From: Acidobacteriota bacterium
GTDB taxonomy: Bacteria > Acidobacteriota > Terriglobia > Acidiferrales > UBA7541
Assembly: GCA_003154775.1 (NCBI GenBank)
Contig: PMES01000029.1
Location: 1 to 46,675 of the forward strand
Length of the DNA stretch: 46,675 nt
Direction of reading: 5' to 3'
Part shown: piece after piece, positions 1 through 7,905 of the stretch
How positions within the stretch are numbered: the first letter of the stretch is position 1
Layout of the letters: each line of letters opens with the position of its first letter
Notes under the pieces: generated by a model
Seen by the model: the letters and a program-made list of their open reading frames with translations, nothing else
What the model was told of the DNA's origin: nothing
The model's database searches: none
Program-made: the position numbers and the translations under genes

Positions 1-31
1 GCTGTGAGAAATGTGGGTTAGCTGCTCCTGG

Positions 32-2218
32 CTAATTGCCTTCGGTGGTGGGGGCCGGTGTTGGGGCGCCGCCGCCGGGCACGTCCTTCTTGTGGGCCTG
101 CTTCTCGCGGGCTTCCTTGATGAGAGCCTTGCGGGAGAGGCGGATCTTGTTGCCTTCGATGGCCAGAACCTTGACGAGAACCTGGTCGCCCAGCTTGAGT
201 TCGTCGCGAACGTCGCGGATGCGATGCTCGGAGATTTCGCTGATGTGCAGAAGGCCGTCGGTGCCGGGGAAGAGTTCGACGAAGGCGCCAAATTCCGCCA
301 GGCGCACGACTTTGCCGAGGTAGGTCTTGCCCATTTCGGCGCTGGCGGTGACATCGCGCACCATCTGCAGGGCCTGATCGCCGCCGGCTCCGCTGGTGGA
401 GAAGATGTGCACGGTGCCGTCTTCCATGACGTCGATCTTGACGCCGGTCTGTTCGATGATGGACCTGATCTTCTTGCCGCCCGGACCGATGAGGTCGCGG
501 ATCTTGTCCGTGGGGATGCTCAACTTGTAGAGGCGCGGGGCGTAAGCCGAAATGGCTTCGCGGTGCGCGCCGAGGGTACTCTCCATGGTGTCGAGAATCT
601 GTAGACGGGCCTTTTTGGCCTGAGCCAGAGCTTCGCGCATCATCTGGATGCTGATGCTGGTGACCTTGATGTCCATCTGGAGGGCGGTGATGCCTTCGCG
701 GGTGCCGGCAACCTTGAAGTCCATATCGCCGTAGTGATCTTCTGCGCCAGCAATGTCCGTAAGGATGGAGTAGGTGCCACTATCGCCGACGACGAGACCC
801 ATGGCGATGCCAGCGCAGGCCGCTTTCATGGGCACGCCCGCGTCCATCAGGGCCAGCGAGGCGCCGCAAACGGTGGCCATGGAAGAGGAGCCGTTGGACT
901 CCAGAATGTCGCTGACGACGCGCATGGCGTAGGGAAAATCGATTTCTGGCGGCAGCAGGTTGGCAAGCGCGCGTTCCGCCAGCGCACCGTGGCCAATTTC
1001 ACGGCGGCCCGCGCCGCGCAGCATTTTCACTTCGCCGACGCTGAAGGGCGGGAAGTTGTAGTGCAGCATGAAGCGCTTGAAGGTGTCCTGCTCGAAGAGC
1101 AAGTCTAGGCGCTGCATATCTTCCTTGGTGCCAAGGGTCAAAGTGGCGAGGGCCTGGGTTTCACCGCGGGTGAAGAGCGCCGAGCCGTGCACGCGAGGCA
1201 GGAGGCCGACTTCGCAGGTGATCTGGCGAATTTGGTCGAACGCGCGGCCATCGGGACGCCGCCGCACCTTAAGAACTTCGTCGCGGAAGATCTCTTCACG
1301 CAGGCGCTCGAAAGCGCGCTTGGTGAAAGTCTGCTTCTCTTCGTCATCCTCCGCAATGGGCTTCAGGATCTCTTCCAGCAGGGCGTCAACCAGGTGATAG
1401 CTTTCCTTTTTGGGATGCTTTTCGGTGTTGACCGCGTCCTGGAGCTTGGCGCCATAGGCTTTCTTCAGGCTGTCGTAGATGGGCTTATTAAAGGGGAAGG
1501 GCTCGACGACGACCTTCTTGGGCTTAATCTGGGCGTGGAGTTCCTTGATGCCGCGCACGATCTTCTTGACCTGCTCGTGGCCAAACTCGATAGCTTCGAC
1601 GACCTTTTCTTCGGAGACTTCAAAGGCGCCCGATTCGACCATGACGATGCCGTTTTCGGTGCCGGCGACGATAATGTTGAACTTGCTGGTCTTCTGCTCG
1701 GCGACGGTGGGATTGGCGACGAGCTGGCCATCGAGAAGGCCCACGCGAACGGCCGCGATGGGGTTGGTGAAGGGCAGGTCGGAGCAATAGGCAGCCGCGG
1801 AAGCAGCGGTCACGGCGATGACATCGGGATCGTTGTCGCTATCGGCAGAGAGAACCAAGGCGATGATCTGGGTCTCTGTCCGCCAGGAATCCGGGAACAG
1901 CGGGCGCATGGGCCGGTCAATCAAGCGGGAGACCAGAATTTCCTTTTCGGTGGGGCGTCCTTCGCGCTTGAAGAAGCCGCCGGGGATTTTCCCAGCGGAG
2001 TAGGTATTCTCCCGATAGTCGACAGTGAGAGGCAGAAAGTCGCGGTCACTCGGTTTGGAAGCCATGCAAGCCGCAACGAGGACGACAGTATCGCCGTAGC
2101 GAGCAGTCACTGCGCCGTTGGCCTGCTTGGCAATTTTCCCCATTTCAAGAGTCAGGGGACGTCCGCCAACTTCGATAGAGACCCGATGAGGTGCGGGTAC
2201 GTGATTATTATCAGCCAT
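32..2218 (-). CDS. pnp: Polyribonucleotide nucleotidyltransferase (PNPase)
   Basis: The 728-residue protein has the complete PNPase layout: two RNase PH-like cores joined by a helical linker, then a KH domain (GPGGKKIR near residue 590) and an S1 domain (GKVVRLAEFGAFVELFPG) before a Pro/Thr-rich tail. The family usually has about 700 residues, so this copy is full length. PNPase degrades RNA 3'-to-5' phosphorolytically and can add tails; it acts in the cytoplasm with the RNA degradosome. The ATG is preceded by an AAGGAAG ribosome site at good spacing. It lies downstream of rpsO in the same direction, the classical rpsO-pnp arrangement. Two hairpins lie just upstream of the ribosome site and could mediate autoregulation. 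Confidence 0.98.
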   Translation of the reverse strand: MADNNHVPAPHRVSIEVGGRPLTLEMGKIAKQANGAVTARYGDTVVLVAACMASKPSDRDFLPLTVDYRENTYSAGKIPGGFFKREGRPTEKEILVSRLIDRPMRPLFPDSWRTETQIIALVLSADSDNDPDVIAVTAASAAAYCSDLPFTNPIAAVRVGLLDGQLVANPTVAEQKTSKFNIIVAGTENGIVMVESGAFEVSEEKVVEAIEFGHEQVKKIVRGIKELHAQIKPKKVVVEPFPFNKPIYDSLKKAYGAKLQDAVNTEKHPKKESYHLVDALLEEILKPIAEDDEEKQTFTKRAFERLREEIFRDEVLKVRRRPDGRAFDQIRQITCEVGLLPRVHGSALFTRGETQALATLTLGTKEDMQRLDLLFEQDTFKRFMLHYNFPPFSVGEVKMLRGAGRREIGHGALAERALANLLPPEIDFPYAMRVVSDILESNGSSSMATVCGASLALMDAGVPMKAACAGIAMGLVVGDSGTYSILTDIAGAEDHYGDMDFKVAGTREGITALQMDIKVTSISIQMMREALAQAKKARLQILDTMESTLGAHREAISAYAPRLYKLSIPTDKIRDLIGPGGKKIRSIIEQTGVKIDVMEDGTVHIFSTSGAGGDQALQMVRDVTASAEMGKTYLGKVVRLAEFGAFVELFPGTDGLLHISEISEHRIRDVRDELKLGDQVLVKVLAIEGNKIRLSRKALIKEAREKQAHKKDVPGGGAPTPAPTTEGN

Positions 2219-2483
2219 TTATGTTCTTCCTTTGACTCCTCGAGAGGAGTAGAGAGGCAGGCGTTGCCTGCTTGTAACTATGCTTGTAACGAGAAGATAA
2301 GAGGAAGGTTAAGCGCGGATGGGACGATCCGCGAGCAACGACACCAGGAAAAACGCCTAACGGCCTGCCGAGACAGGCCTGGCACATGCACGTACGGCAG
2401 AGACACTGCCAACGAACAGACTCCGATGGGAATTTGTACGTTCGTGATGCCGCAAGTTGCGCCGGCCAGGTCTTGGCGACGCG
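2219..2483 (-). promoter_or_regulatory. pnp leader with two adjacent hairpins
   Basis: This 265-base rpsO-pnp spacer contains two perfect small hairpins immediately before the pnp ribosome site. One has a 6-bp stem (2257-2262 with 2266-2271, loop of three). The other is ACTCCT/AGGAGT (2235-2240 with 2245-2250, four-base loop). In enterobacteria a stem in the pnp leader is cut by RNase III and PNPase then destroys its own message. The position here suits such control, but the function is inferred. No gene was seen in the spacer. Confidence 0.5.
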
Positions 2484-2762
2484 TTACTTGCGCAGGCTAA
2501 GGCGTTCAACAATCTGGTGATACCGATCCGGGTCTCGCCGGTTGAGATAGTCCAGCAGGCGCCGCCGCTTGTTCACCATCATAATCAGCCCACGGCGTGA
2601 TGCGTGGTCCTTGACGTGCGACTTGAGATGCGTTGTCAAATAGTTGATCCGCTCGCTCAGGAGTGCGATTTGCACTTCCGGCGATCCCGTGTCCTTCACA
2701 TGGCTTCGGAATTGCTCAATCAACATAGCTTTCGCGTCGCTCAAGTGCCCCCCAACCGTCAT
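2484..2762 (-). CDS. rpsO: 30S ribosomal protein S15
   Basis: The 92-residue protein matches S15 along its length: the [20 protein letters not shown] core, [15 protein letters not shown] and the C-terminal RRRLLDYL block. S15 binds the 16S rRNA central domain early in small-subunit assembly. The chosen ATG has a GAGGAAA ribosome site eight bases upstream. The family usually has 88-90 residues, so the N-terminus may carry a few extra residues, but the segment after it ([12 protein letters not shown]) aligns with the normal N-terminal helix. It leads into pnp on the same strand. Confidence 0.97.
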   Translation of the reverse strand: MTVGGHLSDAKAMLIEQFRSHVKDTGSPEVQIALLSERINYLTTHLKSHVKDHASRRGLIMMVNKRRRLLDYLNRRDPDRYHQIVERLSLRK

Positions 2763-3073
2763 CCCTTTAAATTTCCTCTTTTCTTCGACCTTTCTAAATT
2801 AGCATAGGAGTGTTCTAAGTGTAAAGCACTTGCAACACAATGCTGTGGGGTCGTTAGTTTGCGGTTAATGCGCACACCAGGCATGGCGGGCGCGTGAGTT
2901 GACAGTACACCCCCTTTGCCACTGGTAGCTGGTGTATCCAGTTGGCAATCTTGAATGCTCAGCCCAGACCCGCTCGTGAGCGAGTTGTCCTGGTCGTCTG
3001 GTTTCCCGGAGCAAGTACCCGTGAAGCTCTGGATTCTCTCCCACTTTCGCGGGATAGATTGAACCCGATCACA
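2763..3073. other. Spacer between amt and rpsO
   Basis: This 311-base stretch lies downstream of amt and upstream of rpsO, both on the minus strand. A TATGCT hexamer (minus strand, about 45 bases before the rpsO ATG) could be a -10 element, but no convincing -35 is placed with it. A small CCCGC-GAAA-GTGGG hairpin on the minus strand (3043-3056) follows amt without a T-tract, so it is not a convincing terminator. No gene is supported. Confidence 0.35.
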
Positions 3074-4297
3074 TCACTCGGGCACTTGCTCGTAAGCGTG
3101 TTCGCCGAGTTGCGCCTCGTCCAATCCCATCTCTTCCGTAAGCTCAGTCACTTTGACGGGGGTGAATCCATCGATGATCCTCAACATGGCGTATGTGAAC
3201 ACGAACGCCCATACCGAGGAGAACACCACGGCGGTGACCTCCTTCAGCAGGAACGTCGGGTCGCCGTACAGCAAACCGTTCGCGCCCTCGGGACTGAATT
3301 GCTTGTTGGCGAAAATGCCCAGCATAACGATCCCGAGAAATCCGCCCACTCCGTGAACTCCCCACACGTCCAGGGCGTCGTCCCAGTGGAGCTTGTTTTT
3401 CATTTCCACCGCGTAGTAGCACACCACGCCGGAAACGATGCCGATAATCACCGCGGTGGTCGGTGAGACATAACCGGCTGCCGGGGTCACCGTCGCCAAT
3501 CCCGCCACCGCACCGGTTAGCAGTCCCAGGAACTTCGGCTTCTTTTCGTTCAGCCAGGACACCATCAGCCAGGCAATGGCGGCAAACGAGGCAGCCACGT
3601 CGGTGTTCAGAAACGCCACGGCCGTCACCGAATCCACGCGCATCTCGCTCCCCGCATTAAAGCCGTACCATCCGAACCACAGCAGCCCGGTGCCCAGCGC
3701 CACCAGGGGAATGCTGTGCGGTCCGCGATCCAGCACCCGCCGCTTGCCCACGTACAGGACGGACGCCAGGGCCGCCATTCCGGCGATGTTGTGCACCACA
3801 ATCCCGCCAGCGAAATCTTTAACGCCCCATTGTTGCAGGAATCCTCCGCCCCAAACCATGTGCACGAACGGGAAATAGACGAAGGTCAGCCACCCCGTGA
3901 GAAACAGCATGTACGCCTTGAAGGTCACCCGATTCGTGAAGGCGCCGGAGATGAGCGCCGGCGTGATTATCGCAAACATCATCTGATAGGCGATAAACAC
4001 GAGCGCCGGAATCGTATCATTCGGCGATGGTGTGTTGAGGGCAATTCCCCGCAGAAAGGCGTTGTGCAGGTTGCCGACGACTCCATGCCAATCCCCGCTG
4101 AAGCAGAGCGAATAGCCGTACGCGTACCAAATGACGGTGGTCCAGCCCATGGACACAAAGCTCTGGATCATGATGGCCAGGACGTTTTTGCGTCCCACCA
4201 GCCCGCCATAAAAAAAGGCCAGACCTGGCGTCATCAACATCACCAGGCTGGTACACAAGATCATAAAACCGGTATTGCCGGTATCGAGATGCAGCAT
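3074..4297 (-). CDS. amt: Ammonium transporter (Amt family)
   Basis: This 407-residue, strongly hydrophobic protein has about eleven membrane segments and Amt signatures: PGLAFFYGGLVGRKN near the N-terminus, the first pore histidine in GGIVVHNIAG and the second in WGVHGVGG. Amt trimers conduct ammonium or ammonia across the inner membrane for nitrogen assimilation. The start has a GGAGGT site five bases upstream. No cleavable extra N-terminal signal is evident. A glnK (PII) partner gene, often beside amt, is absent here. A folded leader lies upstream and may carry regulation. Confidence 0.97.
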   Translation of the reverse strand: MLHLDTGNTGFMILCTSLVMLMTPGLAFFYGGLVGRKNVLAIMIQSFVSMGWTTVIWYAYGYSLCFSGDWHGVVGNLHNAFLRGIALNTPSPNDTIPALVFIAYQMMFAIITPALISGAFTNRVTFKAYMLFLTGWLTFVYFPFVHMVWGGGFLQQWGVKDFAGGIVVHNIAGMAALASVLYVGKRRVLDRGPHSIPLVALGTGLLWFGWYGFNAGSEMRVDSVTAVAFLNTDVAASFAAIAWLMVSWLNEKKPKFLGLLTGAVAGLATVTPAAGYVSPTTAVIIGIVSGVVCYYAVEMKNKLHWDDALDVWGVHGVGGFLGIVMLGIFANKQFSPEGANGLLYGDPTFLLKEVTAVVFSSVWAFVFTYAMLRIIDGFTPVKVTELTEEMGLDEAQLGEHAYEQVPE

Positions 4298-4333
4298 GCA
4301 GACCTCCGCACGAATTGTATTGAAGCAGGCTCG

Positions 4334-4371
4334 CGGAACGGCGAGCGAGGGGGTCCGAATCCCTGGTTCCG
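4334..4371 (-). promoter_or_regulatory. Hairpin in the amt leader
   Basis: Two nested stems lie 37-74 bases upstream of the amt start: an outer CGGAAC/GTTCCG pair (4334-4339 with 4366-4371) and an inner AGGG/CCCT pair (4348-4351 with 4361-4364). In the amt mRNA this would form a leader hairpin. No known riboswitch consensus was recognised, so a regulatory role is only inferred. Confidence 0.3.
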
Positions 4372-4570
4372 AGCGCGGTTGGAGGGCCCGCAGACCCAGC
4401 GGCGCGAAAGGCGTTATTACAGGGAGACGCTGGGCCTATGCAGGAACAAGCGCAGTGCGCCATATCACATCGTGTTGTGAGCCCTGAGCACCTGTTGGGT
4501 GCGGGGTTGACTCGCGATAATTCGGCTAGTTGGAAACTGACCTCCTGCCCGACAATGGCGGGGGCGCTTG

Positions 4571-4633
4571 CAACCGGGCTGCAAATCCGGTTGAATGCTA
4601 GTGGTAAGGTTTCAGCCCTACCCGTTAGACCAC
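4571..4633 (+). other. Structured spacer with a Cys-anticodon-like hairpin
   Basis: An 8-bp stem (4571-4578 with 4586-4593, one G-T pair) presents the seven-base loop CTGCAAA. This has the form of a tRNA anticodon loop reading Cys (GCA flanked by T33 and A37). Downstream are GGTAAGG/CCCTACC (4603-4609 with 4616-4622, one mismatch) and GTGGT/ACCAC (4601-4605 with 4629-4633), which are mutually exclusive in part. No T-arm consensus, D-arm or convincing acceptor stem can be placed, so it is not called as a tRNA. The element lies about 75 bases before the DUF2911 gene and may simply be its leader or a decayed tRNA. Confidence 0.35.
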
Positions 4634-4668
4634 GTTGACCACGGAATGGAAACTCAAGAGGAGAACCA

Positions 4669-5211
4669 ATGAGCAAAATTTTGGTAAGGACTGCCGTGAT
4701 ATGTCTCGGCTTGGCAGTGTGCGCCACTGTTTTTCTAGCACAGCAGGATAAAGCGAAGCGCCCGAGCCCCCCGGCGACGGCTACGTTTGACCTGGGCGGG
4801 GGCAAGAGCGTAACAATCGACTACTCCAGCCCGCGCGCCAAGGGCCGGAAGATTTATGGTGGGCTCGTGCCGTTCGGCCAGGTCTGGCGGACGGGCGCGA
4901 ATGAAGCGACGACGTTTGTGACGAATGCCGATTTGGTGGTTGGCGGCACCGCGGTGCCGGCGGGAAGTTACACGCTGTTCACCGTTCCCGACAAGGACAA
5001 GTGGACACTCATTTTGAGCAAGAAGACCGGCGAGTGGGGCACCCAGTATCCGGGCGCGACGAATGATTTAGCCCGGATTGATATGAAGGCCTCTGCACTG
5101 CCCACAGCGGTGGAGAACTTGACGATCGCGTTCGAGAAGGCGGGGATGGGCGCGACTCTGAACATTGATTGGGAAACGACGCGGGCTTCGGTGGCTATCG
5201 CGAAGCAGTAG
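4669..5211 (+). CDS. Secreted DUF2911-family protein
   Basis: The 180-residue product begins with a signal peptide (hydrophobic residues about 5-23 ending near FLAQQ). It continues with the DUF2911 pattern: DYSSPRAKGRKIYGGLVPFGQVWRTGANEAT, GSYTLFTVPD and ILSKKTGEWGTQY appear in the usual order. The role of DUF2911 is unknown; members are exported and common in Acidobacteria and Bacteroidetes. An AGAGGAG ribosome site precedes the ATG. It is divergent from amt and convergent with folE, so it is probably a single-gene unit. Key-residue function cannot be assigned. Confidence 0.9.
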   Translation: MSKILVRTAVICLGLAVCATVFLAQQDKAKRPSPPATATFDLGGGKSVTIDYSSPRAKGRKIYGGLVPFGQVWRTGANEATTFVTNADLVVGGTAVPAGSYTLFTVPDKDKWTLILSKKTGEWGTQYPGATNDLARIDMKASALPTAVENLTIAFEKAGMGATLNIDWETTRASVAIAKQ

Positions 5212-5282
5212 GTTCGGCCCGTCAGAACGAAATCGGGGTGCGGCTCGTTAGGCTGGCGACAGCCTGGGGGCCGCGCCTTTCC

Positions 5283-5894
5283 TTAACTCTGTTTCGCGCG
5301 CACCAGGGACAGGAATTCGTCCCGGGTCTGCTTGTTGTGGCGGAAGGAGCCGAGCATGGCGCTGGTGACCGCCTGGCCGTGCTGCTTTTCCACTCCGCGC
5401 ATCTGCATGCAGAGGTGGCGCGCTTCAATGATCACGCCCACGCCCTCCGGGCTGACTTTCTCGGCGATGGCGTCGGCGATCTGGCTGGTCATGCGCTCCT
5501 GAATCTGCAAGCGGCGGGCGTACATGTTCACCAGGCGGGCGATCTTGCTCAAGCCGAGCACTTTCTGGCTGGGAAGATAGGCGACGTGGGCCTTGCCGAA
5601 AAACGGCAGCAAGTGGTGCTCGCACAGGCTGAAGAATTCGATGTCCTTCACGACCACCATTTCGTCGTAATGGACGCTGAAGGTGGCCCCATTCAGGACG
5701 CTGTCGAGGTTCTGGTGGTAGCCGCTGGTCAGGTATTTCAGCGCCTTCTCAAAACGTTCCGGCGTTTTGCGCAGGCCCTCGCGATTGGGATCTTCGCCGA
5801 GGGCAACGAGCATCTTGCGCATCAGGTCGGCGATGCTCTCCTGCGGCGTTTCGAGTTTTGCTTCGTGCAGCATGATTTCCGTAGGTTTGTTCAC
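5283..5894 (-). CDS. folE: GTP cyclohydrolase I
   Basis: The 203-residue protein is a type I GTP cyclohydrolase. It converts GTP to 7,8-dihydroneopterin triphosphate, the entry to folate, 7-deazaguanine and biopterin pathways. Zinc ligands Cys91, His94 and Cys162 are present in [12 protein letters not shown] and [11 protein letters not shown], and the TPERFEKAL and QERMTSQIA motifs are intact. Translation probably starts at GTG (5892-5894) behind a G-rich AGGGGGGAA sequence; an internal ATG seven codons later is the alternative. It is the last gene of a run with two PTPS-family genes, whose substrate it makes. Confidence 0.97.
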   Translation of the reverse strand: MNKPTEIMLHEAKLETPQESIADLMRKMLVALGEDPNREGLRKTPERFEKALKYLTSGYHQNLDSVLNGATFSVHYDEMVVVKDIEFFSLCEHHLLPFFGKAHVAYLPSQKVLGLSKIARLVNMYARRLQIQERMTSQIADAIAEKVSPEGVGVIIEARHLCMQMRGVEKQHGQAVTSAMLGSFRHNKQTRDEFLSLVRAKQS

Positions 5895-5931
5895 TGGCCC
5901 ATTCCCCCCTCGATCGGACCGCAGCGCGATC

Positions 5932-6357
5932 CTAATTTTCTTCCCCGGCGTACTCGAACGCGTTATTCGACGTTTCTTCGACGCGCACGCGCTCCAGCCT
6001 GGCTTTCGGGAAGTGTTTCAGGCGCTGGTAAATTTCCCTGCAAACGTTCTCCGTCGTCGGCACTTTCCCGCGAAATGCGGGCACGTCTTCGTTGAGCGAT
6101 TTGTGGTCGAAGGCTTCGATCACTTCGCGCTCGACGAAACCGTCCAGGTCCGCAAGATTCACGATCATGCCGGTGGCGGGATCGAGCGTCCCTGACACGC
6201 TGATTTCCACCACATAGTTGTGCCCGTGGCCGTAGGGGTTATTGCATTTCCCGTAGACGCGGGCATTTTCTTCGGCGCTTAGCGCGTCGCTGTGCAAGCG
6301 GTGCGACGCCGCGAAACAATAGCGCCGCCCCAGCTCGATTTTGAGCGTTTCGCTCAC
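5932..6357 (-). CDS. 6-pyruvoyltetrahydropterin synthase family protein (second copy)
   Basis: Starting from GTG at 6357 the product has 141 residues, normal for the PTPS/QueD family. The GTG overlaps the TGA of the upstream paralogue (sequence GTGA), indicating translational coupling. Visible residues are the zinc ligands His19, His44 and His46, the catalytic Cys38 in [13 protein letters not shown], Asp84-His85 in FDHK and Glu128. The CNNPxGHGHNY motif and SHRLHS N-terminus look like eukaryote-type PTPS, which converts dihydroneopterin triphosphate to 6-pyruvoyltetrahydropterin; QueD-type 6-carboxytetrahydropterin synthase is the alternative. folE follows 37 bases downstream. A longer upstream in-frame extension exists but is not homologous. 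Confidence 0.9.
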   Translation of the reverse strand: MSETLKIELGRRYCFAASHRLHSDALSAEENARVYGKCNNPYGHGHNYVVEISVSGTLDPATGMIVNLADLDGFVEREVIEAFDHKSLNEDVPAFRGKVPTTENVCREIYQRLKHFPKARLERVRVEETSNNAFEYAGEEN

Positions 6358-6776
6358 GCCGGTTTTGCCCCATTCCGGTAGCAGTCGGCGAACAGATCGG
6401 GCGTCTCGTATAAACGCACGCGGTGCAGCTTGCCTTGATGAATCCGCGGCTCGAGGAGATTCCAGATCACGCGGGCGATGTTCTCGCACGTGGGAATCTG
6501 CCCCTTGAGCTCGGGGACTTCATAATTCAGGAAGCGGTGATCCATGCGCTGCGTGATTTCGCGCTCCAGAATTTCTTTCAATTCCTTCAAATCCAGAACC
6601 ATGCCGGTTACCGGGTCCGGCTCTCCCGCCACGGTGACTTCCAGGGAGTAATTGTGCCCATGGCCGTGGGGATTGTTGCACTTACCAAAAATGCGCTTGT
6701 TCTCCTCCGCGCTGAACGCTGGATTGTGGTAGAGATGCGAAGCCGAGAACTCGATTTTGCGCGTCAAGTACACCAT
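6354..6776 (-). CDS. 6-pyruvoyltetrahydropterin synthase family protein (first copy)
   Basis: The 140-residue protein is a paralogue of its downstream neighbour. Zinc ligands His14, His39 and His41, the putative catalytic Cys33 in GKCNNPHGHGHNY, Asp79-His80 (MDHR) and Glu124 (YETPD) are all present. The family converts dihydroneopterin triphosphate to 6-pyruvoyl- or 6-carboxytetrahydropterin, or acts as a side-chain-cleaving variant. The two copies differ at many positions, so they may be a specialised pair or form a hetero-oligomer. It sits 12 bases after a glycosyltransferase gene and overlaps the next gene by four bases. The exact reaction is not settled by sequence. Confidence 0.9.
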   Translation of the reverse strand: MVYLTRKIEFSASHLYHNPAFSAEENKRIFGKCNNPHGHGHNYSLEVTVAGEPDPVTGMVLDLKELKEILEREITQRMDHRFLNYEVPELKGQIPTCENIARVIWNLLEPRIHQGKLHRVRLYETPDLFADCYRNGAKPA

Positions 6777-6788
6777 CGTTTTAATCCG

Positions 6789-7847
6789 CTACCCTTTGGA
6801 TGCACGAGAGGTACCCACTGGATACTCCCTTCCCTTCCATTCCAGCTTACCCCGGGTGTGGCTGCGATAGGAGGCACATAAGACAGCAGTATACAGAAGG
6901 GAGCCGGGAATCAGGTACGCGGTGAAGGCAGGAGAGAAATGGCTGCGGCGCAAGGCCTGCAAGTGCATGGCGTGGGTGATCAGAAGGAAGAAAAGACCGA
7001 GGAGGATTGCGAGATCCAGGCGATGCCACTTGTAGATAGCTAGGGCGATCAGAACAAGCGGGCCGAGCAGAAAGGCAGATTCCGCCAGAAGCTGTTTGTA
7101 GACTTCCGCGGGGCTGCCGCCCTCTAACTGATAGAGATTCTTTCGCCAACCAGCCCACATGGCCGAGAAGGAGCGGTACATGCGGACTTGGACGAAACCC
7201 TTGCCGCTGCCGAACCAGATGGGGTAGCCGGCGCGCTTCACGAGTTTCGCTAGAGCCACATCTTCCAGCACTTCCCCGGCAATGCTGGCGTGGCCACCGA
7301 TGGCGTGGTACGCATCGCGGCGAATCAGGATGAATTGCCCGTTGGCAGCGGCCGCATCGCTCTGCGGATCATTTATCTCATCGAAGGAGAAGTTTCTACT
7401 GAGCCGCCCGTAAACAAAGGGAATGACCGCCTTCTCGTACCAGGTGCCCATCAATTGCTCGGGAGAAAATGATACCAGCGCGGCGTTCGATTGCGCGGCG
7501 ATTTGCAGCGCCTGCGCGGCCGAATTCTTTTCGTGCACGGCATCCGCATCGGTAAAGAGCAGCCAATCGCCGGCTGCCTGTTGGGCGGCAAGCCACACGG
7601 CATGGTTTTTCCCGATCCAGCCTGGAGGGGGTCCAGTTGTTTCGAGCAACCGCAACTGGGGATATTTCGGGATGAGCTTACGCACGATATCGGCGGTGCG
7701 ATCGGTGGATTGATCGTTGACCACAAGGATCTCCGCGATCTCCATCTGCTGAGCCAGCGATTCGACACAGGCTGCGATGACCGCTTCTTCATTGCGCGCC
7801 GGAACAATGGCGGAAATGCGAGGCGAATTTGTTTGGGCAGAAGTCAT
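6789..7847 (-). CDS. Family 2 glycosyltransferase, membrane-bound
   Basis: From the ATG at 7847 the product has 352 residues: a GT-A domain beginning RISAIVPARNEE, the nucleotide-sugar site VVNDQSTDRT, a DxD-like TDADA, and GEVLEDVALAKLVKRAG as the acceptor/base region. About three hydrophobic segments form the C-terminus, which ends in a WKGREYP motif. This architecture resembles the hopanoid/carotenoid-associated glycosyltransferases (HpnB/CrtQ-like), though substrate is unknown. The longer reading frame starting at 7979 would overlap the divergent thioredoxin gene and lacks homology, so the later ATG is preferred. The pterin genes follow within 12 bases and may be cotranscribed. Confidence 0.85.
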   Translation of the reverse strand: MTSAQTNSPRISAIVPARNEEAVIAACVESLAQQMEIAEILVVNDQSTDRTADIVRKLIPKYPQLRLLETTGPPPGWIGKNHAVWLAAQQAAGDWLLFTDADAVHEKNSAAQALQIAAQSNAALVSFSPEQLMGTWYEKAVIPFVYGRLSRNFSFDEINDPQSDAAAANGQFILIRRDAYHAIGGHASIAGEVLEDVALAKLVKRAGYPIWFGSGKGFVQVRMYRSFSAMWAGWRKNLYQLEGGSPAEVYKQLLAESAFLLGPLVLIALAIYKWHRLDLAILLGLFFLLITHAMHLQALRRSHFSPAFTAYLIPGSLLYTAVLCASYRSHTRGKLEWKGREYPVGTSRASKG

Positions 7848-7905
7848 GGGGGTTGGAAGCGGCCAGACTTTCCGCTCGGGGTTCTCTACGTTATTATAGC
7901 CATAT

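Noticed and set aside
1187-2500. 437-residue plus-strand frame opposite pnp
   Set aside because: Antisense shadow of pnp; low-complexity composition and no recognisable domain.
3043-3056. Terminator after amt
   Set aside because: The small stem has a GAAA loop but no T-tract follows it.
4560-4640. tRNA-Cys or Sec-like tRNA
   Set aside because: The anticodon hairpin is convincing alone, but no T-loop consensus, D-arm or acceptor pairing of normal spacing could be placed.
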